From Antitrichia curtipendula (taxonomy: Eukaryota > Streptophyta > Bryopsida > Hypnales > Leucodontaceae), in NCBI GenBank assembly GCA_951230915.1, contig OX579638.1, forward strand, positions 17,316,696-17,380,695: a stretch of 64,000 nucleotides of DNA, given 5' to 3'. Shown here piece by piece: positions 16,084-26,549 of the stretch (position 1 is the first letter of the stretch; every line of letters starts with the position of its first letter). The notes under the pieces are model-generated. The model made no database searches. It was not told where the DNA came from and was given only the letters and a program-made list of their open reading frames with translations. The position numbers and the translations under genes were made by a program.

Positions 16084-18372
16084 GTCCGTTTCCACCTTTC
16101 AGCAATTGGTTTTAAAACACAACTATAGTAGAACCACCCACCGTCAACCAATTAAGTGATTTGTGCATGTTTTGGAGCAATATAAGGCATGTAAATTTTC
16201 TGTCATGTAGGAAGATAGAAATCAAGGGGATTGCAATTCTTTTTGTAATTTTATGCCTTGAATTGAAATTATTATGAATTTTGGAAGTCGTCAACTATTC
16301 CAAACCTATAGCTGACATGTAGAGTCTTCCAATGCTGACCATTCAAGAACTATTTTTTGCTCATTGCTTTGGGACATGTGTCATGACTTGATTAGTCTTA
16401 ACTTTGAAAAGGAAAAAAAAACATTCAAAGCTTTGGTTAAAAATTTATTGTAGCCTTGTTTGGAAATAGTACACCCTACAGGATGGGGATGGGTCCCTGG
16501 TTGGCAATAGATGGTTCTACCATAGTGTGCTCTATCTTTTGAGTGCGTAGTCATTCATGCATTCAATTTAATTGAAATTAATTCATTTCAATTCAATAAA
16601 ACCCTACCACCCCACTACTTGTATTTTTGAACGTTGTGCAATCGATACAATCAATATGGGATATTTTAATATGTATCCATATCCGTATTTCTATATGTAT
16701 TCATCCATACTTTGAAGTTTATAATTGTCTTTTATACTATATTATGTATCGTATGTTGTATTTTCTTTTGGATGGCCAAGATCATTGGAGGGGGGGGGGG
16801 AGATATTGAATTTGAATAGGGTGTTGCATCATCACAGGAGATAGTGCCGTTGTTACAATCAAAATAATAGTGAAAGTAATTTTCTATTTTTTTCATTCCT
16901 AAAAACTTCAAAATTCAACAATTTTCTCATTGTAGGTCCAAATGCCACACATCTTGTGCACCTTTCTCGCAAAGAGCTTTCCAATGGTACTAAGAATGCC
17001 ACCAAGGGATGCACAGTTCTAAAGATCTCACCATAACAAACAAAATAAATAGCTTGTTTTTAAGGGATGGATGGATGGATGGATGGATGCATGGATACTC
17101 CCACCTAGTTCAGAGAACATTCTAGATTTGTTGAAAAGGTTACTAGTTTAGGCTCAACAAAATTATAACTTCTAATACTTATTTGTTGTTTGCATGTAGC
17201 AATTTGTTGAAATTGAAATTCTTATACTTTACGTCAACTAAAATTTTCATCTTGCACCAAGGGTAGTCAATATGATTAAAATATTGTACTTCAATTTTTA
17301 GTGTTGAATGATTTTGGTAAGGTAAATTTCATATTTTAGAATTATGACATTAAAGGTTATTAATTTTTTTGATTTTCGTCTACCACAACCCTTCTTGTTC
17401 AGGTTGTTGTGAGTATTCATGTTTTTTTGTCAATTGTGTCTCTTTTTAATCTGTGATTTATATTATTTTGAACTTGATGATGATCATTACATGAATGTTG
17501 TAGAATTTTACACATGAAAATGTCACTCTCTATAATTTCTAATAAAATTTTAATATTTTCCAAATTAGGCAAATGGAAGAAAAATCTCTACAACTTTTGG
17601 ACATTTCATTTATTTTAGAACTTTGGACATTTCAAAATTTCTTCATTTATATTTGAATTTGACCCTCATGCAATGTATTTTGTCAAAGTATTTGATATGA
17701 ATTTTCTTCACATTTGATGCTTTAGGGGGGCACTGGAGGGTTGTTTTAGGCCCATTCCCAAAGTTGTGAACCAGGTAGTGCTAGTCAAAATTAATAATAA
17801 TAATATTAAAAAAATTAAAAATTATTATTATTATCTAACTTGACAATACTTTGTTACGTTAGCCTGCTATTGTGGCATAGTTCTTCCAATCTGCTATGGC
17901 AGAGTACATTTCATCATAGATATCTATTTCACAAAGTTTGGTCATATGATGCCTCATACTGAATTCTCCCTAGAGGGAATTATGAATTTTTTTTGGAGAT
18001 GCTTGTTAAAGGAAAGATGTGCATATGGATGTTCCTCACATATCTATCCAATTGAATTAAAAAAAATTCATCACCAATTGTTTTTAATAAAATATTAAGT
18101 AAAACCATGAAAATTGACATCAGAAATTCACCAAAAATAAAATTTTGCTTTTTTAAAACTGAAATTGACATGCTTGATTGGAATTGTGCAAGGATGCAAT
18201 GATAATTATGTTTACCCAAATCTACCAATTACGCTACACATTATTTATAATTATTTATAAAAATCGTATCCCTCAAACCAGCAATTCGTAAATGAAGTAG
18301 ACCTTACTGTACACTAGCTGAATTTCATGTAATGCATTTTCCTACAAAATTCACCACAATGGCCTACTTCCC
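16084..18372. other. Intergenic, AT-rich, with a GGAT microsatellite
   Basis: No gene is seen. A (GGAT)n tract lies at about 17066-17092 and a run of G at 16791-16800. Around 17790-17838 a hairpin of ATAATAATAAT words and their complements surrounds a short A-rich loop. The remaining DNA is AT-rich and unassigned. Confidence 0.5.
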
Positions 18373-19026
18373 TTAACCCCAAAAGGACCCTGAGGACAGA
18401 ATGTGTCCTTGATCAATTTTTGAAGTTAAATAAAACCTTACCAAACTACTATTTTTTGTAATTTATATTTTTAATAAATTATTTTTGAAGTTTAATTTTA
18501 GCTTCAAAAATTTGATTTTGAAAATGATTGATTATGATTTTTCTATTCAAGATTTTGTGCACAAGTGTCCATTGCAATCTTGACTTTTGTTGTGTTGAGG
18601 GCTTTTGGGAATGAGCCTCAAATACACTAGATTTTTGAGAAAAAATCACATTAGAAATTCATCCAAAAAAATTGTAGAGTAGATTTTGAGAAGTCATAAA
18701 TTGATTGGGGTTATGCATGTTAGGCCCTTTAACCTCATATTTTTTTGGTGACCAACTTTTTAGATTTGACATGTGGAAAGAGGATTGAAAGACTTCAAAT
18801 CACTTTCACAGTTTTAACACCCTCATGATCAAACATTATAATCTTTCAATCCGTAAGAGATATTGTTGTGTTTTCTTTTCTACTGTGATGTCTAACATGT
18901 CTAGTTTGATTTTATACGGTTACAATTCAAAAACAATTGATACAACTTATCAAAATGTTGGCTTTTAATTCAATTTAGAACAAATTCCTAGAAGCTTAGG
19001 AATTTCCAGGGTCATTTTGGGGTTAA
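18373..19026. mobile_element. TTAA-bounded MITE E3
   Basis: The left end TTAACCCCAAAAGGACCCTG and the right end, reverse-complemented (TTAACCCCAAAATGACCCTG), differ at one base in 20. TTAA flanks both sides. A diverged relative of the interior occurs at about 55780-56330. The right boundary lies about 40 bp upstream of where the promoter shared by the mS33 and Rdx-like genes begins. Confidence 0.8.
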
Positions 19027-19066
19027 CCCCCTCGCTGGGAGCGGCTCCGGCTGCGCGTGGGACTCG

Positions 19067-19650
19067 CACCGAAGCATTCCGCGATTGATCCTCCCTCCTG
19101 TGCATTTCCCACCTCGCATTCCATGAATTGCAACCTCATTTCTTGAATTCCATCCTCACTTAATCCTTCTGAAAAAATTTCCACTTCCACACTGCGCTGG
19201 TTTCCAACGAGAGTTGCTGGTTTGGAAGGTTTAGAGCTGGGGCCGGAACTGGAGCTGCAATTTGGAAACGATGGCGATGTTGGGTGGTGCCCTGCGGCGA
19301 TCGGGAGTATTGAAGAATGTCGTTAGGGTTCTTTGCTCTCCTGCCGTCGAGACAACCCCGAGAACAATCTCACCCGTCCTGGGAGCCGCCGCGCCCATTC
19401 AAGACTCGAGCAATGTGACATTCGAGCCGGGGTTCCACTGGCGCCAGATGATTCAAGCTCACCACATGTCTTCCAGTGTCGATTTGGGAAGCTCATCCCC
19501 GCGAGAGGTATGCCGCTCTGTTTTTTTCACTTTCGCCTTGTTTGCATTTTTTTAGGGTTAAGCTCTCGTTGTAGTGAAGTCGACGGAATGAACCCCGAGC
19601 ATGTAGCGTTGAATTTGTGTGAATTTGTGAGAATTGTGAGGATTTGTAAA
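19067..19650 (+). repeat. Duplicated promoter/presequence module, copy A
   Basis: From about 19067 this segment aligns with 22247-22802, including the phrase TGTGCATTTCCCACC, the phrase CTGGTTTCCAACGAGAG, the ATG, the whole 79-codon exon 1, the donor site and roughly the first 145 bases of intron 1. Similarity stops before exon 2 of either gene. The unit therefore carries transcription start region, leader, targeting exon and splice donor together. Confidence 0.9.
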
Positions 19651-20005
19651 TCTGGTGACTCCGAGTGAAGTGCAGGCGGATTTGCAATCGGGGGATGCGG
19701 TTGCGGCTGCTCAAACGGCTGCGCAATCCAGGGAGATGCAGTTGAAGTCGATCGATGAGGCGAGGGCCAGAATCTTTGGCCATGTGATCGGGAACGGGGA
19801 GCGATCTGCGCACAAGGTGTTGCGGAAGAAGTTGATTGGGGATAAGATCGTGGCGTGGTACCCGACGCCGATTCAGAAGCTGGACCCTATGTTTGAGGAT
19901 CCTAACATTAAGCGCCGGCAGTTGAAGACGGAGAGGCAGAAGCGACGAGGCAAGGGTCCCCCTAAGAAGGGTCATGGCAAACGAGCTGCCAAGCGCGCTA
20001 AGTAG
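19271..20005 (+). CDS. Mitochondrial small-subunit ribosomal protein mS33
   Basis: Component of the mitoribosomal small subunit (MRPS33 family). Exon 1 is 19271-19507 and exon 2 is 19676-20005, joined in phase 0 to give 188 aa. Exon 2 carries the family core: EARARIFGHVIGNGERSAHK, then VLRKKLIGDKIVAWYP, and the basic tail RRGKGPPKKGHGKRAAKR. The usual plant protein is only about 100 aa; here a 79-residue exon 1 and a short Ala/Gln-rich linker precede the core. Exon 1 starts MAMLGGALRRSGVLKNVVRV, an Arg-rich, acid-free amphipathic stretch typical of a mitochondrial presequence. The same exon heads the gene at 22440. The ATG at 19271 is the first in frame. Family call is very safe; import is inferred. 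Confidence 0.93.
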
Positions 20006-22246
20006 AATAGCAATACGTGGTTGTTCCTTCTCATCATATTGCAGTCTGTTAGTCACATGGGAGAATGATTCTTTTCCTTGAGCATGTGGTTTAGGTTAAT
20101 AGAATTTTGAGGAAATCTTTACATTCTGATTCTCACTTTGAGTGGGCTAAGATGATGGCCTTGGTTTTTGCAAGAAGATTCTATTCTCTCAGATTACTTC
20201 TCAAGAGATGGCCAATTTTATAAGTTTTCAGTCTATCAATCACGGGAGAAATATTCCTTTCCTTGAGCGTGTGGTTGTTTTTCCGTCTGAGAGGGTTTGT
20301 TCGGGAGGAATCGCAGAGAGTCCATCGTCTTCTTCTCCACCCAAAACCCGTTCCGGAGCTAAAGTAGGTTTTCAAGCTTCCAAAGAAAATGACGATGGCG
20401 ATTCAACAAGGGCTTGCTTTGCATTTGCTGAGTGCGAAATTGGGGTCTTTGCTAGGCCCAAGGCGAAAGTCCATGATTTTCGTCTTTGTTGTAGTCCTTG
20501 ATTGATTCTTAGAAAATCTTGACATCCGTAGACGCTATATGCCCTTGTTGGAAATTTGTTTAGATTTGAGGCGAGCCGAGGCGAGCGGGCTATGGGCTCT
20601 GCCAGGATGGGAAGTGTCCGTTTTCGTATCGATTCTTGCATCACCGAATTCGTTTCTATCGAATGTGATATGGAGGCCAGTTTAGAGTTCCTTTGTGAAG
20701 ACTCAATTGTGATGTGTCCGGCTAGGGGAGTGTATCTCCAATTTGTATGTTGTTATTGACAAGCAGGTCGTTGCATCAGATGCCGTTTCAGCGCTGCCAC
20801 AGGCTTCACCGTGACTCATGCATCAAAGTGACTGCTGTAAAGGTGAAATGAGAAATCTCGATTACGCATGTCTTGCCATGTATTGCCGTGTAATGTTGCT
20901 GTCAATTTTACATTTATACCCTCCCCAGCTCATGCCAAATTTTCAATTGAGCATGATTCCCAGATCTCATGAAAACCATCTTCTTTTTCGAGTTCATAGG
21001 AGGAAGGTAACCTTGCACAGAGTCTGGGTTATTTAATGGAGATAAGTCCATGAGTTCAAATTTTGGACTCGTACATGTATTGTCCACCTGAAGCAGCATT
21101 CCTGTTGTGATGTGGTACCCAGTACTCAGTGTCATGTCGCATTGGACGACGTTGCCAGTTCAGGTAGTCATGGATTGACTCAATGCTCGTAGTTCAGGTT
21201 TGGTCGTTGCAGACTTCGGTTGTGTCGAATCTTCTTTCTTGAAATCCTCCATATCATGTCTGTAGATGATGAAGTTAGCAGTCATTTTTTTTAATTAGCG
21301 AATCATTTTAAGAAGAGCTTACTCGCTTCCTTGTCTGCTTCACAATGATGCGTATCCCAAATGCCCTAAAGTCTCCTTGAATCAACTCTTTCCCTCGTTA
21401 GTTGTGTGCCAGGGTACAATAACAGATTAGGATAACTTAATTTATGCCCGTCTATTATGAAGATCAGATAATAGTTTTTTTGACGAAGTTTATACCATAT
21501 GCTGAGCCATACGTTTGAGTAGTCACCCCGATTGTCGCTTCACCTACAAACAGGGGATGCAAGACTTCCTAAAGGTGTGAAGAACAAACTTTCTCACTGG
21601 ACCTTGTAGCCTGTGACGAGACTGTTATCGCTTGCTAAACGGCGAAAGTGACTGATGTGGGAATTTAAAGTTTCAATAACCAATTGTTTGAGTTACTGTA
21701 TTGGCTAATTTTGATTTGACAATTGTCATCTTAGCCTTCGTGTCTCACATTGCAAGAGGGTCCGAGAATGAAACCAGATGAAAGCTACAGTAGGGAATTA
21801 ATCGAAATATCACTCAAAATGGATGAAAATATTGGCTATAAGAAGGTTAGATTTTAGTCCAAATTTAGAGTTTCTGGAAATAAAATTTTCCATTTGGAGA
21901 TTTATCATCAGCTAAAAAATGAATTCAGAAGAGATGTGTCGATTGCACCACACTTACAGTGGAGACTGGAGACAATACAATACAAATTTGTGAAACGGAA
22001 CATTAATTCCCTAGGTGACACTGAGGAGGTCCCGATGTACCCTAAATCACTCCCAGCCAGACTCGGAGAGCACGGCACAGCCCGATTCCCACGGTTCATA
22101 CAAATATCATCCCCACGGTGATAAGACAGGACCACCACCGCCACGGTCGAAGTCAGTACCGTCACCACGGTCGCAGGCCCTCCTCGGAAGCGCAATCTGG
22201 CCCTTCAATGTTGCAGCAAAGCGAGAGAAGAACAACGGAGCTCATA
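20006..22246. other. Intergenic between the two presequence-sharing genes
   Basis: This holds the mS33 3' flank and the distal upstream region of the Rdx-like gene. A phrase near 20042-20090 ending CTTGAGCATGTGG recurs at about 20229-20275 (CTTGAGCGTGTGG), a small local duplication. A 97-codon ATG frame at 20208-20501 sits in this duplicated DNA and has no recognisable motif, so I do not call it a gene. Four CCACGGT words at 22089, 22113, 22141 and 22165 lie just upstream of the second gene's shared promoter. Confidence 0.5.
22089..22171 (+). promoter_or_regulatory. Four regularly spaced CCACGGT motifs
   Basis: CCACGGT occurs at 22089, 22113, 22141 and 22165, spaced 24, 28 and 24 bases apart, about 270-350 bp upstream of the Rdx-like start codon. 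They lie outside the promoter segment shared with mS33, so they could give this gene its own control. Function is inferred only from spacing and position. Confidence 0.3.
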
Positions 22247-22802
22247 GCACCAAAGCACTCCACGATTGAGCCCCCCTCCTGTGCATTTCCCACCGCGCAT
22301 TCCATGAATTCCAACCTCATTGCTAGAATTCAATCCTCATTCAGTCCTTTCTGAAGAAAATTCCATCTTCATACTGCCCTGGTTTCCAACGAGAGGTGCT
22401 GTTTTTGAGAGGGTAGCTGGAGTTGCAATTTTGGAAACGATGGCGATGCTGGGTGGTGTGATGCGGCGATCGGGAGTTTTGAAGAACGTCGCTAGAGTTC
22501 TTTGCTCTGCTGTTGTCGATGCAACCCCGCGAACAATCTCACCCGACCTTGGAGTCGCTGCGCCCTTTCGGGAGTCGAGCACTGTGACGTTCGAGCCGGG
22601 GTTCCACTGGCGCAAGATGATTCAGGCTCACCACATGTCTTGCTGTGCCAATTTGGGGAACCCGCCCCCGCGAGAGGTATGCGACTCTGTTTTTTCAACT
22701 TCCGCCTTATTTGAGTTTCTTTAGGGTTGAGCTCTCGTTGTCGTGAAACCGACGGAATGAAACCAGAGCATGTTGCGTTGAATTTGCGAAAATTTGTAAA
22801 GC
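22247..22802 (+). repeat. Duplicated promoter/presequence module, copy B
   Basis: Partner of the copy at 19067-19650. Exon 1 has the same length in both copies (237 bp) and 58 of 79 residues agree by eye. The reading frame is intact and the donor AGgtatg is kept. Similarity continues into the intron to about AAATTTGTAAA and then stops. Confidence 0.9.
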
Positions 22803-25047
22803 TTGAGAACTAATTGTGAAATTGCTTTAGAGATCGTCGCTGACCTCATCAGTATAGCGTAGACTGGCGGATTTTGGTCTAATTAATTCAATAATATCAA
22901 AAACGAGAATTCGAGGAATTCATTCCATCAATGACTTAATTGAAGAAATTCAGATTTGGAACTTCGTGCCTACCAAAGGAATGCACTCAGTAAGAATCAC
23001 GTCTATTTTGTTAGGTTTACTTACAATAATTTGTCCTAATTCATATATTGATGAAGAAGTTAGAAATTGAAAAACAGTCTACTGACATCCATTTTGCTCT
23101 AAATTTTAAATTTTTGTTCATTCTTAAGGTCAAATTGAGTTAAAGTAGCTTATGGATGGAGATTAGTGTTTCCTAGAGCCACCTGTTATTCTAATTTTGA
23201 GTCAGCAACATTTCTTTCCTTTTTAAGAAAGATTTAAGCATTATCTTGAATGTTGATTGCAGATCGTTGTTGAGTACGATGAAGATAGTGAATACACTGA
23301 CTATTTCATCGAAATTGCAGACAAAGTTGGTACGTATTATTTCTTCTTCGAGAATCATGGCCTTTGAAGTTGGTTAATAGAAAGTCCCCTGGTTATTGAG
23401 TATGTTGAATATCTACTAGCGTCACTGGAGCTTGTTGTCTACCGTCAGACCTCTCTAATTGCACTGCCTTCGTTGGACAATAAGCTTCTAAATGCTCCCT
23501 CACGTGTGCTCACTACTTGACTTTTGGAAGTTGTCCAATCAAATGTTTACTCAATGTGACAGACTCTGAGTATGCATAGGGAACGTGCAATTACAGAGTG
23601 TGTCGTTAGAGAGGGTTGAGTGTATTCGAGAATGCTGTATATGACAGTTTGTTTGCTGCCGTCAACAGTGGCCGATGTAATACATAGTACTATGCATTAC
23701 ATGTAATATACAGTACATTGTAATACGATAATTAATAATACGGTAATGTATTATGCGCTACATCGCCCACATCCCGTGTTCTTCCTTGTTGGGAACATTT
23801 TGAAAAGATGCATTATATTATAAATATCTTATTGCTATTATTTATTGTCATAACTGTATCACTTTTACAATTATTTTTGCTGCTATCTGTAAAATGAGTC
23901 GGCTGATGGTATTCACGATGCTTGCAGAGTCTGCAATGCCGGAGATGGCAGTCCTCGTGAGTCCAAACAACACAGAGGCCCGGTATGTACTTTCATGACA
24001 CCACCTTTTAAGACCACAAGTCAGTTCACTTGCTCCTGTTCGTATTCACGTGTTCACTCAGGTCCTTTTCGCAAAGGAATACCTGAAGGTCAGGCTATAA
24101 CTGCAGAATCAGAAAAGATGATTATTAGTATCTTTTCTGGGAGGATATGGGTCTGGGGTATGGAAGGCAACTGAAGTCCAATCCTAAGTATAGAGGACCC
24201 CAGTATACTTATAAAAAGCAAAGGTCAATGATATCAACCCACAGCCTTTCCAGCCTTGTCAGACACCTTACTCATTTTGCTGTATGGGGTTTGTGATTTA
24301 TGAGAGTCTTTGAAGAGCACAGTGAATCCTGGATGAGATCTTCATCTCAAGGGCTCTTGAAAGCAATTCGCCTGGAGGAAGAAACTATATAGTATCTTGG
24401 GTTTCGTCCTCCAGGTCCTCTCTGGTACAAACTAGGTGTTAACAACGTATGATATGTACGACTACAGAAAAAAGAAAAGAAAAATAATTATTTTCTCAGT
24501 AGAGGTTAATTGACAAATAGTACTTCCCATGTGACAGGAAGGGATCATTTGAGATAACGAGCGATGGACATGTTATTTGGTCAAAGCTGAAGGTGAGCAC
24601 TCTTTATGCCTGGAACTTTTCGCTTCCAGACGTTTCAATCCCTAAGTTTCAGTAATAGGCTCCTTTAGCCTGATGTCACCAACATTTCTTTTAATTCCGC
24701 TACTGCGAAAGGTCTCTCACCTTGAAATTTATGTACTTCCCTTGATCTATCCTTTACTTGTGTCTAAAGAGAGGGGTTCAATCTAAAATTGTCCAGCAAA
24801 TTGGTGACCCTAATTGAATCTGAGGATGATTGGAGGTCTCTTTTGTAATTTTTTCCTTTTAATGAAATAGACTTGAAAACTATCTTGAGTTCACACAGAT
24901 AACTTTTTGTTTTCATATTCATGAAGTATGCGTGGTATGATTTTTCAGAGTGGTCGCCTACCTCGGTTTGAGGATGTCCTCGATGGGATTGATGAGCTTC
25001 CTTCAAAGTGTGAGATTGAGCCCGAGTCTGCAAGCGCATCCGCGTAA
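22440..25047 (+). CDS. Rdx/SelW-fold protein without CxxC, mitochondrial-type N terminus
   Basis: Exons by hand: 22440-22676, 23263-23329, 23928-23982, 24538-24592, 24949-25047; all introns are GT-AG and the joined frame encodes 170 aa. Residues 1-79 are the presequence-like exon shared with mS33. Residues 80 onward look like the thioredoxin-like Rdx family (SelW/SelT/SelH): a first strand IVVEYDEDSEY, a helix, then GSFEITSDGHVIWSKLKSG, matching the GxFEVxxxGxxIxSxK pattern of bacterial and animal SelW, and a final helix FEDVLDGID. Where the family has CxxC or CxxU right after the first strand, this protein has DEDS, so redox chemistry at that site is lost. A binding or scaffold role is possible, but I cannot name it. 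The C terminus is short and Ser/Ala/Glu-rich. Confidence 0.75.
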
Positions 25048-26549
25048 TTCTACTCATTATGGCACGGAATGTTGTGTAGATCTAGTGTACACTGTATTGA
25101 CTGGTGACTAGCTGAAATTCTTACGCCAGGATGTCGTGATCTTTGTAGCATGCAAATAGTATGTTTGCACGATGTAATATACATGGGAACCCTAATATAA
25201 CTTACACGGTATTTCTAGTATGATACCAGTTTGATTCATGTTTGATAGTACATATATGGAGTCAATGTTCTTGTGCTGGTGGTGGGGAAGGGGCTTTATG
25301 TCCGGGCGGGTTTATATTTGTCCTGACAAACCTTGAGGACAAAAGGACAATATATTCCAACCATATTTTAAGAAGCCAGGAATGTGATTGGTCAAAAGAT
25401 GGAAAGTTTTCCTGTTGACTAGATTGGGAGTGCTCCAAAAATGTCCTTTCACAAAATGGTCAACAATACAATGTGACTTAGTCTAACATTTGCTTATTAT
25501 TTTTAATGTCGTGCCATCTTGGTGCAGACTCTAAATGACCATGCCTTTCTACTTGTCAAGGCACACCTGAGAAGCTTAAGACCCGTCCTCAAAACACACA
25601 TGGAAAATGAAACCAATTGCTATTTGATGAAATATCAAATAGCTTATTTCCAATTACTTTAGCAATTCATCATATCTGTTGTATGGTTATGGTGAGGGGA
25701 AATATTTGGTATTAGAAAAATAGATTTCAGAAGGATTTCAAATTTTTTACATTTTTTCCCTCAAAAATAAAGTTATTATGATATTTTTTTGTGAAGATTT
25801 CATTCAACCTATTCTTGTTGTGTAGGTCACCCTATTTCCAACCATAGGCTGATTACAAAATTGACAATGCTTCAATGATAATTGTGGCTTCCAATGTACA
25901 TGTACATCTTGTGATCATTGTATGTTTTCAATGTACACCTCCCCAACATTTGTGTTGCTCTTGCTATGCATGAGTTGTCACCTAAACCACAACTAATTGG
26001 AAACATAGCAACCTAACTAATGGAAATGGGTCGTCCACCTTAATACAAACAAGACACAATTGATTGGAAACATAGCAACCTAACTAATGAAAATGGGTCG
26101 GCCACCTTAATACAAACAGGAGTACCATAAAGTATCAATGTGCACAAGAAACGTCAATTGTGAAAAGAAACCACCCTAGTGTACAAGATAAACCAGAGTC
26201 ATGCTATTTGTTGGAGAATCATGTAGATGATCTTTTCTATAATCTATGACGACAACTCATTGCTATAGCCTACCTACATGGGTACTATTACTAACTTTGA
26301 ATGTGAATAATAAAAATTACTATACCTCAAGATGTGTACATTGCTCATCAGAAGCAGATCTCCAGCCCCGAAGCCGGGACAAATGAAAGTCTGTTGGTGA
26401 TGGTTCTGCCGGCTAGGGGATAGTGATTGCTACGTCAAATTCAGCTGGCGTGTTCATTGTTCAACATCAATTAGAATGCTATTCTACATTACCAAGGTAT
26501 GATAAGATGTGAAATTGGAGCAGAAACTTTAGACTCTTAACACTTGTCC
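25048..26549. other. Intergenic between convergent genes; tandem repeat inside
   Basis: This separates the 3' ends of the Rdx-like gene (+) and the sirtuin (-). A unit of about 65 bp containing GGAAACATAGCAACCTAACT is repeated in tandem at roughly 25988-26120. Near 25615-25660 a short palindrome of TATTTGATGAAATATCAAATA type occurs. No gene is recognised. Confidence 0.5.

Noticed and set aside
9810..19026. PIF/Harbinger (Tourist) assignment for the TTAA elements
   Set aside because: That family makes a direct TTA or TAA duplication; here the flanks read TTA on one side and TAA on the other unless the full palindromic TTAA is taken as target.
19493..20056. 187-codon minus-strand frame, the longest there
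   Set aside because: Antisense of mS33; the plus strand has the conserved mS33 core.
20208..20501. 97-codon ATG frame
   Set aside because: In a locally duplicated stretch of the mS33 3' flank, no recognisable domain, composition alone can explain it.
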